Assembly (NCBI GenBank): GCA_019677205.1
Contig: JAAMXY010000665.1
Span: 124,001-188,000, forward strand
Direction of reading: 5' to 3'
Length of the DNA stretch: 64,000 nucleotides
Origin: Pinguiococcus pyrenoidosus
Taxonomy: Eukaryota; Sar; Pinguiophyceae; Pinguiochrysidales; Pinguiochrysidaceae
Part shown: piece after piece, positions 41,187-51,939 of the stretch
Layout of the letters: each line of letters starts with the position of its first letter
Numbering within the stretch: the stretch's first letter is position 1
Notes under the pieces: model-generated
The model's database searches: none
The model's input: the letters and a program-made list of their open reading frames with translations, nothing else
Told to the model about the DNA's origin: nothing
Made by a program: the position numbers and the translations under genes

Positions 41187-41894
41187 CTTGGAGTTGGCTT
41201 CTCCACGGAATCTTTCTAGATCCAGCAGCTCAAGATGCGTGTCCAATCGGCCTGGCAGCGCGCGGCGGCTCCCTGGCCGCTGCCCTCCCTTCCTACTCTT
41301 GTTCCAAGGCTGCTCCGAGGCCGCCGTGGCGGTCGGGGCCAGCGAGGGGGTGCGAGCTCCTCCGGCTGCTTGGGCCCGGAAGAGTTGAAGACACCCGACT
41401 TGCGAGCGTGTCGACCGGACCAGTGGGTCCGCGCGCGCGGGGTCGGCGGCGCTTGCACGGGCTCGCGAACACGTCCGTGTCTGGCTGAGGTCGCTCCGAG
41501 CGGCCGCGTTGCGAAGCGGCGGCGGCGGGCGTCGGTGGCGTGGAATCTTTGAGGGAGGCAACGCCTTCGCCCTTCGCCCACGTATGATGTCGCTTTCGGA
41601 AACTCGCTGGTCGAAGCACAACGGTTTGACGCGGCTGCGGGCTGCTATACGCGCGCGGGATTGCTTGAGGGAAAATTGCCGCCGCTTCCTGTGGCTTTGC
41701 TCGCCGGCCAAGGATGCTTGGCGAGGCCCCCCGATTCGCCGACTCCCGGCCGACACGGACACGCTGCCCAATCAGTGCCGCACGTGGCGCAGATGTTCTC
41801 GTAAAAGCGCCAGACGGATTCGAATCGGACCCGGTGACGCACCTTCCTGGGTGACGATGGACGCGTTGGATAATTCTGCGCAGCTAGAGCAAGG

Positions 41895-42121
41895 ATAGGG
41901 ATATGGATTCCGACGACGTTGCCACCAGTCAGATGCGGCCCTCCTCGGCGCCCGTAAAGATTGGTCGACGGGAAAATTTCTGGATACGTACGAGAACCCT
42001 ACGTGGCGCGCTGGAATTCACGCGATGGGCCGCGCTGACCAGATCCGAAGGCTTCTGGAGAAGGGTGACACCACCGACGAGCCACGTGCACCGCGGATCC
42101 GGCTTGGACACGCTTTGTAAC
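41895..42121 (+). pseudogene. Possible gene relic, ankyrin-like fragment
   Basis: One reading frame ending at the TAA 42119–42121 encodes about 65 residues with protein-like composition, including HAMGRADQIRRLLEKGD. That suggests an ankyrin-type helix pair. It has no start codon of its own in that frame and no clear continuation. It could equally be an orphan exon or chance. Confidence 0.25.
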
Positions 42122-43170
42122 TGAAGAATCCGGCTCCCGACCTGACACGTCCAGAAAGAACACGTCGGTCACCAGGGGCGATTCCCGGAAAAGAAGGGCT
42201 GCGAACTGGCGGCCTCGCGAGAGGGATGGGGGCTGCGCCGGAGGTTGAAATGGTTTTCTGCAACTTGTCCCGATCCACGTCGCAACGAAGATCCCTTCCC
42301 GGACAGGGAGATCCGATGGCGAGGGAGGTTGAAGTCGAAGCGAAGAAGCGGTCCGCATTCTGGAGTTTGAACCGCAGTTCTCAAAATCTACGAGCGCTTG
42401 TGGTATGGCGCCGAGAAGAACGTACACTTGTGAAACCTCATGGCCGCCCGGCCTTTCCAGATGACACTGCAGCCATCGCCGGGCCTTCGATGGCCATTGG
42501 GCCATCGGCCAAGCGAGCCTCGACACGTACACGTACGTGAGGCGAAACGTGGTAAGGCTGCTGATGATGCCGATGAGAGCCTCCCGTGGTCGTTGGACGA
42601 GACCAACCAGCCACCAGCCAGGAACCCTGCTTTCCCCGTGGGGATCGTACTGCTGACGTACCCTTCGCGCGGACACCCGGACGGTTCTCGCCGCGCACCC
42701 AGTCCCCGCACCGCATCCAACGAGGGTTCAACCCGCCGCCGACCCCGCAGGGAACTTCTACTTCCAGTAAACTTTCATTACGCACTTCCGCGGTTTCCGG
42801 ACTAGTTTCCAGGCGTCGCGCGTGACCAATCGCGGCAGAGGATTCATGCTCCAAGCGGTTGCCCTGGTCACCAGATTGGCCACCAACGGCACCAAGGAGC
42901 TGGTTGGCCGCCCATGACTCGTAGACTGCCCCGCTTCACGCACCATGCTCCACCAACCCACCAAGAACTCGCAGCCAGAGACGCGGCGCTACGCCTTCGC
43001 GCATCTCTGTCGCTCCGCAGAATGCTGTCCTCGCTCTGTCCTCCAGCCACCTGTTCTCTGTTCTCTGTTCTCTGTTCTCCTTCCCTATGCCGCGCCGATG
43101 CAAGTGGCGCATTTCGAAGTTCGCATCTCGAAACCCCAAGCCCCACAAGCCGTAGTCTTTGTGTTCCCAC

Positions 43171-43258
43171 CAAACCGCAAAACCCAAAAACCGCAAAACC
43201 GCAAAACCGCAAAACCGCAAAACCACAAAACCACAAAACCGCAAAACCACAAACCACA
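43171..43258 (+). repeat. 8 bp tandem repeat CCGCAAAA / CCACAAAA
   Basis: Ten or so copies of an octamer, mixing CCGCAAAA and CCACAAAA, lie 160 bases before the OMA1-like start codon. Confidence 0.9.
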
Positions 43259-43414
43259 GAAACAACCAACCACTCCGCTTCGAAGCTGATCCGTTGATCA
43301 GCTGACTCTCCTGTCCCTCTGTCCCTTTCCCTCCAGAAACCCCTCGATTTTCGGTGGATTTTCCGCCATTTTCAGAGGCCGAAAAGCGCGCTTCGGCGAG
43401 GCCACTGCGCCGCT

Positions 43415-45189
43415 ATGCAGTCCCTGGCGGCTGTTTTACGTCGTCGTGGCGTAGAGGTGCTGGGGCGGCGCGGTCTCAGCGCGCAGCAGCCGCTCCATGG
43501 CGACTGGGACCCCCCTTCCCGCTTCTGGCGCCTCGTGCACGTGAGCATTCGAGTGGTGCGCATGGGCGCTCTGGGCGGCGGCATCTTCGCGAGTGGCTAT
43601 GCGCTCGGGCAGCAAGAGGTGGTGAACGACGTGGCTGCTTTTGAGGCGAGAGCCACCAAGCAAGTGCTCCTGAGCACCCAGTCGGACACTTTCTTGCCTC
43701 TGCGCCTCTCCCAAGACCCCTCCCAGAGGGCCAGGCAGCTGCATTGCGCGTCGTTTTACTACCACATCTTGCCTGGCTTCGAGCTGAATGTCGTGCGGTG
43801 AGCGAGTCAGCCGGAGAAGCCGATTGAAAGCGGCGAACCTGACCCAAGAACGCACCTCAGGCACCAGAACGAGACGCAGGTGTGGAAGACGACAGTGCAG
43901 GCGCATCGCGTCTTCTCCAGAATCCGCTCGGCCGCCTTGGAGTACGCCAGGGAGCAGGTCAAGGAGCTGCAGGCGAAGAAGGCGAAGAGGAAAGAGCCAG
44001 GTAGGGACGAGCAAGGCTTTCTCCTTTTGGTGTGCGAGGCGCGGCGCAGCACCTGAAGAGACACGCCGCTTGTCAGGCATGCGTTGGACTGACGAGGACG
44101 AAGCCACGCTCGGCACCTGGAGAAGTACGATCAACAACCTGGACATGGACTGGAGAATCATTGGCATCCAGAAGGACGAACCGAATGCGTTCGTCGTGGG
44201 CATTCTCCCGAGGCGCATCTTCGTGACGCAGTCTCTCGCCCAGCATTTTGCCCACACCGACGAGGAGATGGCTCTGGTCTTGGCACACGAGCTTTCGCAC
44301 TATCTTTTGAGGTGCGTGTGGGTGTGTGTGNNNNNNNNNNNNNNNNNNNNNNAGTGCAAGAGAGAGAGATCAAGGCCGGAGAAGCCGAACGAAATCAGGA
44401 AGCTAGGAAGGGAAGCGTGCGCGACGATTTTTGACCCGGTTTTGTGTTCTCGGCTGCAGGCACACGGAGTCCCGGGCCGTCACCGATGCAATCATCAAAG
44501 GTACGCGGGGCATTGCTTGTGGTGGACGCGGCCACAGCGCGTTAACCGCCCGCCTCTTGCAGGAGTCTTGATGGTGGCTCTGTCTCTCTTTGATCCGAGC
44601 GGCGCGGGTCTGTCCCTGGCGTTGGAGTACTTGCTGCCGTACATCGGGAACCTCGTGAGCCTCTCTGCCTCAAGGTATCTGCCCTCTTCCTTGCCCTCTG
44701 CGTGAGCGGATTCGCCGCCCGCTGGTTCCTATCTTTCCCTTGCCGTCGCCTCATTTCGCCCGCTCCTCTCTGCAAAGGTCAAGTGAGACCGAGGCGGACA
44801 CGCTCGGGCTGGAGATCTGCGCTCGGGCGGGCTTTGATCCCTGCACGGCCGTGAACTTGTTCGCGAACATGCACGAGTTCGTTGAGAAAGGTCGCGGAGA
44901 GGAATACATTCCCCAGGTGAGACATCGTACTTCCTGTATCTGCCTTTCCCCTCCGGAGTCCAGGGTTGTGACTTGCGTGAGCGCCTAGGGTGTTTTGACC
45001 AGCGTGGTCAGCACGCATCCTTTGTCCTCCGAGCGCTTCGACAATGCGCAGAAGGTCATGCCAAATGTAATCAGAATATACGAAGAGGCGGCAAACAAGC
45101 GTCTGGTGCAGGCGAAGAAAGACAGGACAGACAGGCTACTGAGATTCCTCTCGCGAGAGGCGCGAGGGTCGGTTGTGGAGGCAGCGTAG
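43415..45189 (+). CDS. OMA1: M48 zinc metalloprotease, OMA1-like, mitochondrial
   Basis: Seven exons fit in phase: 43415–43797, 43861–44000, 44077–44311, 44460–44500, 44563–44674, 44778–44916 and 44989–45189 (416 residues). OMA1 is a stress-activated protease of the mitochondrial inner membrane. The N-terminus (MQSLAAVLRRRGVEVLGRRG) is a mitochondrial presequence, followed by a hydrophobic helix around GALGGGIFASGYALG. The zinc site is LAHELSH (near residue 244), with the third ligand in SSETEADTLGLEICARAGFD. STHPLSSERF is the usual M48 closing motif, here LSSER. Two hydrophobic stretches follow the zinc helix. The intron 44312–44459 contains the assembly gap but both splice sites are present. 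Assignment to OMA1 rather than another M48 group is moderately sure. Confidence 0.82.
44331..44352. other. Assembly gap of 22 N in an intron
   Basis: The gap follows a GT-repeat (gtgtgggtgtgtgtg) inside the third OMA1 intron. It probably reflects an unresolved microsatellite. Confidence 0.98.
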
Positions 45190-45206
45190 CGTAGGGCGCA
45201 CGACGA

Positions 45207-45566
45207 ATGAACCCTCCCTCTGCGCTCGAAAGGGCCGAGGGCGCCGCGTCGGGCCCTAGGGCGGAGGCGATGTCGCCTTTGCCGACAGCGCCGCAGGACT
45301 TCGGTTATACCGTGCCCAAGCTAGTTGAGAAGCTGAAACGAGAGATGCCGTCGAGCTTTCAAGCAAAAGCGTTCCTCCGCTGCTTGTTGTCTGCTGGTGT
45401 GTTCTGCGCTGTTTTCTTTTCGTCTTGCGGGTCATGCCAAGTTCGCCAAGGCGCCTTTCCGCCCAACAGCAGCACGAGCAGAAAAGAAGAAGCACGAGGA
45501 AAGAAGGCGTCCGCCCCGACGCTGGGACGATCAGCAATGGATCGAAGCCCAAAACAACAACACTGA
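45207..45566 (+). CDS. Possible small protein or truncated gene start
   Basis: The frame from ATG 45207 encodes 119 residues. Residues about 28–70 (FGYTVPKLVEKLKREMPSSF and LRCLLSAGVFCAVFF) look like a real helix plus membrane segment, vaguely like the entry to a fatty-acid desaturase. The rest is low-complexity Ser/Lys/Gln and no desaturase histidine boxes follow. It may be a truncated or orphan fragment in the 470-base spacer between OMA1 and the oxygenase. Confidence 0.25.
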   Translation: MNPPSALERAEGAASGPRAEAMSPLPTAPQDFGYTVPKLVEKLKREMPSSFQAKAFLRCLLSAGVFCAVFFSSCGSCQVRQGAFPPNSSTSRKEEARGKKASAPTLGRSAMDRSPKQQH

Positions 45567-45661
45567 GACCCCAAAAAACAACCAGAAGAAACCCCAAAAC
45601 CTTGGGCCTCCAGTATCGATAGCACATTGACGCTCTGGCTGCAGCCTTCGCCAACGCCGCC

Positions 45662-46873
45662 ATGAAGCTCCGCGTCGGCCTCTCCGTCACGCTGCTGGGT
45701 GCACTCTTCACCAGCAGGCTGGATGCCTTCCTTCGGAGGCCGGGACTCCGAGCCCCCCCGAGGGCCCTGTTCGCGAAATCCAAGAACAAAAAGTCCGGGG
45801 GGGGCTTTGGGTCCGGGACCAAGGGCCCGCCGGCGCTGGCCAAGCCCGTCCAGGCCGCCATCAAGAAGCTGAAGAAGGCACCCGAGGAAGGCCAGGCCTG
45901 GCTGGAGCTGGCGTCCCAGCTGGCGCAGCTGGGGGAGTATGCTGAGGCGAGGCAGGTGCTGGAGGCAGGGCATCGCCGTCTCGACGACCAGCTGCTGTCC
46001 AACGCCTTGGGCGCCATGCGGCGGGTGCCGGGGCCTGCGGAGGTGCAAGAGCTGTCCAAGGAGGTGGACTGGCCGGGCAAGGACGACACGGAGGTGTGGG
46101 ACTTCGACGAGAGCAGGAAGAAGAGCATCGGCTTCAAGAAGTACAGCGTGCCCGAGCCGCCGCGGCCGTGCCACCGGGACACGGAGCACATATCGGGGGA
46201 GAATCTGATCTTCGCGTCGCAGAGCCCGATCATTCCGCCGGAGGAATGCGACTGGGTCATCGCGCAGATTGAGAAGGCGGCCGAGGCCAAGTGGATGACC
46301 GACGCGAACGTCAACAAGGCGGAGCTCGGAGCCGACGCCATCTACGAGCGGCCCTTCCCCGACCGCATCTGGCTCCGCGATGTGCCTGGCCTGGAGGACT
46401 GGTTCCGGCATCGCTTACAAACGCGGCTGTTCCCGATGCTGCAGAGCCTGTATCCGCACATCATCGCGAAGCCGGATGATGTGCGCTGCCATGACACCGT
46501 CGTTGTGCGGTACGACGCGGATGGGATGGATTCGCTGGAGACTCATCGAGACGCCACGTCGTTCTCCTTCACGATTGCCCTGAATAGAGCCGATGACTAC
46601 GAGGGTGGCGGGACTTCCTTTCCGCTTCTGAAGGCCGAGGACGACGGCCCCGGCGAACCCTTCCGGAGATTGGCGGTCAAGACAGACATCGGCGGTGTCG
46701 TGGTGTTCCCCGGCCAGTGCTTCCACGGAGGGAACAAGATCACCTCCGGGCACCGCTGCATCATCCCGCTCTTCATCTTCCTCGACCACAACGAGTCGCG
46801 TCGGAATCGTGGGTATATTCTAGACGAGCTCAAGAGCGCAAGCGTACTGGACAATGCCGCGTGCGTCTTCTAG
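45662..46873 (+). CDS. Plastid-targeted 2-oxoglutarate/Fe(II) oxygenase, prolyl-4-hydroxylase-like
   Basis: The intronless gene encodes 403 residues. A signal peptide (1–21) ends RLDA and is followed by FLRRPGLRAPPRALF, a transit-like stretch, so plastid import is predicted. Residues about 60–125 are TPR-like (AWLELASQLAQLGEYAEARQ). The catalytic double-stranded beta-helix has H295 and D297 in ETHRDATSF, H355 in PGQCFHGGNK and the 2-oxoglutarate Arg365 in GHRCIIPLF. The iron triad and cosubstrate Arg are therefore complete. EGGGTSFP is also typical of P4H-type domains. The substrate is unknown; a plastid hydroxylase with a TPR region is unusual. Confidence 0.85.
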   Translation: MKLRVGLSVTLLGALFTSRLDAFLRRPGLRAPPRALFAKSKNKKSGGGFGSGTKGPPALAKPVQAAIKKLKKAPEEGQAWLELASQLAQLGEYAEARQVLEAGHRRLDDQLLSNALGAMRRVPGPAEVQELSKEVDWPGKDDTEVWDFDESRKKSIGFKKYSVPEPPRPCHRDTEHISGENLIFASQSPIIPPEECDWVIAQIEKAAEAKWMTDANVNKAELGADAIYERPFPDRIWLRDVPGLEDWFRHRLQTRLFPMLQSLYPHIIAKPDDVRCHDTVVVRYDADGMDSLETHRDATSFSFTIALNRADDYEGGGTSFPLLKAEDDGPGEPFRRLAVKTDIGGVVVFPGQCFHGGNKITSGHRCIIPLFIFLDHNESRRNRGYILDELKSASVLDNAACVF

Positions 46874-47069
46874 CTGGCTGGCGAGCCTACTGCCATCGCT
46901 CTCGCATCCTGTCGTGCTCCTGTCGTGCTCTTGTCGTCTTGTGATTTGTCACAACAATGGAATGGCGCCCGCAATCCTAATGAGCTATTTTCTTCGAATC
47001 CATGTGCGCTGTGCGCCATGTGCTTTTTGATGCTTGGTGGTCTCCGCCCTATCATCTACTTGTCGCGAA
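46874..47069. other. Short tail-to-tail spacer
   Basis: It lies between the oxygenase and NSUN2 3' ends and contains a short TGTCGTGCTCC direct repeat (about 46908–46935). Confidence 0.5.
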
Positions 47070-49891
47070 TCAGGCGTCGTTTGCCGTTTCCATGGGTGCC
47101 GATTCATCGCCACCTCCCTCTGCAGTCGATTGCTCCTCCTCCGCCTTCGCGATGCTTTCATCGCCAGCAGCGGAGTCGCCAGCTTCGGCTTCGGCTTCGG
47201 CTTCGGCTTTTTCCTTTGCGTCGCCGGAGTCCTGTACATCACCGGGATCCTTTGCGTCGCCGGAACCCTCCTTCTCCACCTTGTCCAGCACTCGCTGCTC
47301 CTGGACCATCAAGAACGGCTCGCCGGCTTCTTCCGCTGCTTTCTCGAGGCTGGCCTCCTCCTCTGGCATGATGCCGAGGCCGCGCATGTTGACGCGCAGG
47401 TTCGTGATCGTCTCCTTGGATGCCAACACGTTCAAGATGCTTCCCTTCCCCCGCCATGTCGTGACCGCCAGCACATCCCGAGACCCTACGTCTGGCAACG
47501 CCATGCCACGTGTCTTTGGAGAGAGGCTGGCGTCGAGGAGGACAACCACGACTCCCGTCTCGAAAGCCGAGAACCTCTCAAGGAACTCCTGCGACAAGGA
47601 CGACGTCTTCGTTTCCTGGAGGGCAGGGCAAGGAGGGAGATGTCAGATATGCTGAAACCTTGTGCGCCCAGCGAGGCAGTTCTGTGGGTGAAACGAAAGA
47701 GCCGCCGAGCAGGGAAATCCCACTGGCTCAAGGATGCGCGCAGCGTCGTCGCACCTGCATGCCGCCACGGGCGATTCGGGCGAAGTCCTCCACGCCAGCA
47801 CGTAGACATCGCTTCGTCATGAACGGCAGAACGAGAGGCAGTCCATCTTGCGATACGCGGTACTGGCAGGCAGCTTTCGTCTTCGGGTTCCGATCGAACA
47901 CCTTGATGCCCATCCAGATGACCTTGAGCGCGCCGGACCTCGCCTTGGGGCTGTCCACGATGCACTCCCGCACACTCTTGGGGACAAAGTTGATCGTCCT
48001 ACAAGCGTCCGATCCCGTGACGAGATTCTCTCTCTTAAAGTCATCCGTCAGGCCGAACTGCTCCTTGATCTCTTCAAAAGCGCTCTCGGGAACGTCCCGA
48101 TAGTCCTGGTAGCGGCTACCACCCTTCCCGTGCGGTCGGTCTCTCCCCGGCTGCGCGTCCTCGGCCGGGGGATACGCCTCGTCCGCCTTCACCGTCTCGG
48201 ACGGCAGTGGCGCGGTCTTCTCCAAGACGGCGACGAAGAACCCGCCCGTGTCCAGGTCGTGCGGAAGAAAGCGCATGCACAGCTCCAAGTGCATGTTCTC
48301 GGCCTCCTCGGCCGTGGGCGGGAACATACTCGGAGAGAGCTTCGCCCTTGCCATGCTGCCCTCTTCCGTCTCCTCGTGAGCCATGAAATGCAAGAAGCCC
48401 GCTTGCTTTGCAATCTGAAGCGGATCGCTCAGGTCCAGATCCATCTTCTCTTCCTCTTTCTCCGTCTTCACAGCGCCATCGCCGTTCTCCGCCTTCACGG
48501 CGCCAACTGCCGCCGTTTCATTTCCAGTTGACTCCGGCGGCGGCGGCTGCTCAGCACCTAGCTCGGCATCTTCAACCTTGGCCGCCTTGCTGGGGACGCC
48601 GTCGGACGGTTGGTCGTCCTTGCTCGCCGAGTCGGTGGGATTCTGCAGCCTGTTGCGCCTGTCGAAGAGCACCGGCCACGTGGACACGCCGGCATGGCGC
48701 ACAAGCTGCGGGAACTTGTCCGAGCAGTCGACCAGGCGTAGGGATCCTCCCGCCCGTCGGAGCATCTCCGCGACGACGGCCTCGTCCTCGATGGGATTGA
48801 GGCTGCACGTGCTAAACACCAGGCGCCCGCCGACCTTGAGGAGGTGCGCTCCCCGCAGGGCGATTTCCGTCTGGATCGGATGGAGCTGCACGGCCGACAT
48901 CGTTCTCCACTTCTCCCAGATCTTCGGGTTCTTCCGCAGCGTGCCATCGCCACTGCATGGGACGTCTGCGAGCACCCGGTCGAAGACGCTGCGGCCCTCG
49001 AGCAGGTCCGGGAACTGCTGCCCCTGAGCGCAGGTGCTGATGAAGTTCGGACTGAAGACGCGCTTGCACTGGTGAACCAGCATGTACGCACGATCCGTGT
49101 TCAGGTCGTTCGCCACCACGAAGCCTGACGGCAGAAGCGTGCTGAGGTCGCCCGAAGCCCCCAGCGTCCGACTGCCGTCCGGCGCAAGGGTGCGGTTGGA
49201 GTGGAGCATCTCGAGCATCTGGGACGTCTTGGACCCCGGCGCGGCGCAAAGGTCCAGCACCTTGTGGTCGCCACGGACGTCCAGCATCAGCGGAGGCACC
49301 ATGCTGACCATTTCCTGGCGGGTCATGCCTCCGGCCTCGCTGTTCTGCACGAACCAGCCGTGCAAGCGCTTCAGCGAGAGGTTCTTGCGCAGTTCGCGCC
49401 GGTCAAAGGGCATCTTGAAGGCGCGGCCGGGGAACCAGTCCACGCTGGACACCATCTGCACTTCCTTGCCGTCCTCCAGCGTCAAGCTCGTGCCCGCGTA
49501 GTCCCGCAGCTCCTGCTCCAGCTGGTCACCGTACGGGCAGAGCTCGTTGATGCGGAAAGTCGCGGGCAGGGGCCGCGCCATCGCGGCCATGAACGCGTCC
49601 CACTCGTCCTTGGGCACCACGCCCACAGCCTGGTAGTACATCTCGAAGTTGGGGCTGCGGTACACCCACTCACTCCAGTCCCCTGCCGACCAGAAGCACG
49701 CGTAAGACAGCGGATCATCTTTGATCCGCAGGCGAAGTATCCGCCGCACCTCTATCATTCCCGTTGTTACCGCCGCCACGCTTGCGATTTCGATCCCGGC
49801 GGTCTCGCTTGTCGTAGCGGCCTCGCTTATTACCCCTCTCGCCACCTCCGCGACCGCCTCCGCCGCGCCACTTGCGCTTCGTCCGGGCCAT
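47070..49891 (-). CDS. NSUN2: tRNA (cytosine-5) methyltransferase NSUN2
   Basis: Minus-strand exons 49891–49750, 49682–47755 and 47615–47070 join in phases 1 and 0 and give 871 residues. NSUN2/Trm4 places m5C in tRNAs in the nucleus. The N-terminus is an Arg/Gly-rich tract (WRGGGGRGGGERGNKRGRY), as in animal NSUN2. NFEMYYQAVGVVPKDEWDAF and RPLPATFRIN start the conserved body, and KVLDLCAAPGSKTSQMLEML is the SAM site. The two cysteines are in DVPCSGDGTLRKN (near 290) and FSTCSLNPIEDEAV (near 338). The C-terminal domain follows an Ala/Glu insertion of about 100 residues and ends with WRGKGSILNVLASKETITNL and an acidic tail. The last exon is placed because it restores that domain. Confidence 0.93.
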
Positions 49892-50547
49892 TCGCTCCCG
49901 TGGAGTCGACGCGCCAGGAGGAAGCGGGTCCTCCAGCACACGGGTGCGCGCTTTGACGCTTCTCGGAGCTTCTAGATGACGTGCGCAAGAGGATAGAAGC
50001 TGTGAGATACTGATGGAAAGGGCCCTGAGCGACAGCGGCAGTTCGGTGGCGCAGATTTGGGCCGAACGATCCGTCGCCGATGCGCCGCACGGTACCTGCG
50101 GGGGCTCTCGGAGCTGTGGCACTTGTCAGATCTGCAGCACACTTGTATGGCACAGAACCTCCCGAAGAAGTATCACAGGTACGCGGGCCGAACAGGTACT
50201 CGCAGCGGAGCTCCACAAGACAAGATAGGGCCGGAAGTGGCGCTTCGTCACCCTCTCGTCCTCTCCGCCGCCCAACTTGGTCCGTCAGTCACGTGTAGAG
50301 GATTCCTCCAGTACAGTACATCCCGGGTACCCTACTCGCCGATGTGAGCGACGAGTCCAAACTGATTGGTCAATGATCCATTTTTGAATATTTGTAAAAA
50401 TAATAAAATTTTATAATATAGATATTTAGAATATTATCTTTCGATAATTTCTAATATTAAAATATTTCAAAAATTGATGCCAAGTCAGCAGCACCGCGTA
50501 AACCTTTTTCCCGCGTCATTTGACGTTCAGTTGTGTCGACGCCACTC
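49892..50547. promoter_or_regulatory. Head-to-head spacer with strong AT-rich island
   Basis: Bases about 50375–50475 are almost entirely A and T in a GC-rich genome. They lie between NSUN2 and the ODC-like gene. No gene is seen. Confidence 0.45.
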
Positions 50548-51939
50548 ATGGAGGGTCGTCACTCGCATCTTCAGTCGCTCTGGGGCGCCTACACCTCCGC
50601 AACGGCTCGGCGGCGAAGTCGTCGTCGACCTCGTCAGGCGGCGTTCGCCTCGTACCTACAGCTCCAGGCGTGTAAGGCCGCACCGCAGACGCGGAGAGCA
50701 GTCGGCTTGAGCCCAGCGCGGAGACATCGCTTGTCTCTGCACCTCGCCCAGCGCAAGACCCTGAGCCTGGTACTTCGGCACCTGCAGAAGGAAGAGGTGC
50801 CTCTTTGGGAGGCGCCCAGCGCTTTGGAAGGGCGAACGAAGCCGGAGACGCGGGCGAATCGAGCGATTCTGACCACAGATGTTGGGAAAGTCGCCGCGGC
50901 GGTGGCCGCTTGGCGAGTGTTTCTGCCCGCGGGGGTCATTCCTGCCCACCGGCTTGTTGTCAACGACGACGGGGTGTACTTGGGGGTCCTCCAAGCGCTG
51001 GGGGTGCAGATCGTGGCGGATAGCAACAGCGCGGTGCCCGCCGAGGGAGGCGTGAGCGGCTGTGCAGGACCGCTCCGCAGTCGGAAGGTGATGGCTGGAG
51101 CCCTGGCGGCGGGTGTGGAGTGGATGGCGGTGGATTCCGTTGCAGAAATAGAGAGAATCGCGCGCATGTGGCCTGCAGTGGCAGCCGAAGCCCCGGCGTT
51201 GCTGATTCGCCTGCGTCGCGAGGGTGTGGAGACGCCGGGACCGGTCTTTGGGGTGCGTGCGGCAAGCGACGACCTGCAGCCTCTGCTTGCGGCCGCGGAG
51301 AGGCTGCGGCTGCGTGTTCGAGGCTTCGTGGTGGGAGGCCTCGGCGCGGCGACTGGACAGATCCAGCGGGCAATGGCCTGTGCAAGATCCTTGGGCGCTC
51401 GTGGCTCTCTCCTGATTCACCTGGAAGGTGCGGAGCACGCCCACCGACCGTTAGATCTGACGGAGGTGGCGCTCTTCCATGCTGCGTGCAGTGCACACGA
51501 CGACGTCCGCATGAGCGTGGACGCAAGCATCTTCCTGTGCCACGATGCCGTGTGTTTGGCGGCCAGGATCGTCGGGAAGAAGACGGAAGTTGAAGAGGAG
51601 GGAAGGCGATGCGCGCATGTCTTCGTCGATACAGGCTTCTATTCCGGCCTGTCGTTGGAAGGGAGCTTGCGGGAGCTTATTCCAGCGCAGCTGAGTCCAG
51701 GCGAAGCCTCCGAAGAAGAGACCCCCCGCGCGCAGAGATGTACAGTCTGGGGCCCCACGTGTGACAGCCTCGACGTGGTTTGCAAGAGCCGAAGTATGGA
51801 GGCAGTGGCGGAGCGAATAGACGGCGGGTGGATCCGATGGGATGGGACGGATGCCGTCGGCTGCGGAACTGGTCGAACGGGCTTCAATGGCTTCGACGGC
51901 CCCAGGAAGGTCTACAAATGTGCCAATGGAAGCTGGTGA
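50548..51939 (+). CDS. Ornithine-decarboxylase-like protein lacking key cofactor residues
   Basis: The frame encodes 463 residues from ATG 50548. The first 90 are basic and poorly protein-like, so the true start may be later. The body follows the fold-III PLP decarboxylase pattern: WMAVDSVAEIERIARMWP, ALLIRLRREGVETPGPVFG, LRVRGFVVGGLGAATGQIQ, HVFVDTGFYSGL and the hallmark TVWGPTCDSLDVV (about 400–412), which contains the catalytic Cys, then FNGFDGPRKVY. However, the PLP lysine position in ODC aligns with a Val (RLVVNDDGV), the FHVGSG histidine is replaced (VVGGLG), and EPGRY is absent. The protein may be a regulatory ODC homologue comparable to antizyme inhibitor. An AG|GTGAGC-like donor at the stop leaves a further exon possible. 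Confidence 0.65.
   Translation: MEGRHSHLQSLWGAYTSATARRRSRRRPRQAAFASYLQLQACKAAPQTRRAVGLSPARRHRLSLHLAQRKTLSLVLRHLQKEEVPLWEAPSALEGRTKPETRANRAILTTDVGKVAAAVAAWRVFLPAGVIPAHRLVVNDDGVYLGVLQALGVQIVADSNSAVPAEGGVSGCAGPLRSRKVMAGALAAGVEWMAVDSVAEIERIARMWPAVAAEAPALLIRLRREGVETPGPVFGVRAASDDLQPLLAAAERLRLRVRGFVVGGLGAATGQIQRAMACARSLGARGSLLIHLEGAEHAHRPLDLTEVALFHAACSAHDDVRMSVDASIFLCHDAVCLAARIVGKKTEVEEEGRRCAHVFVDTGFYSGLSLEGSLRELIPAQLSPGEASEEETPRAQRCTVWGPTCDSLDVVCKSRSMEAVAERIDGGWIRWDGTDAVGCGTGRTGFNGFDGPRKVYKCANGSW

Larger units (their letters stand above)
41187..43414. other. Long gene-poor region between divergent kinase and OMA1-like genes
   Basis: No convincing intact gene is seen in 2.2 kb. One frame at about 41920–42121 reads AALLGARKDWSTGKFLDTYE and HAMGRADQIRRLLEKGD, which looks protein-like and may be a relic. 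Repeats (a GTTCTCT run at 43060 and an 8 bp repeat) lie near the right end. Confidence 0.4.

Noticed and set aside
41187-41771. 195-residue N-terminal extension of the protein kinase
   Set aside because: The extension is Arg/Pro/Ser-rich with no domain; the ATG at 41186 precedes the natural start of the kinase domain.
42868-43297. Phe/Cys/Val-rich repetitive frames near 43170–43260 resembling membrane helices
   Set aside because: They arise from the 8 bp AAAACCGC repeat read in several frames.
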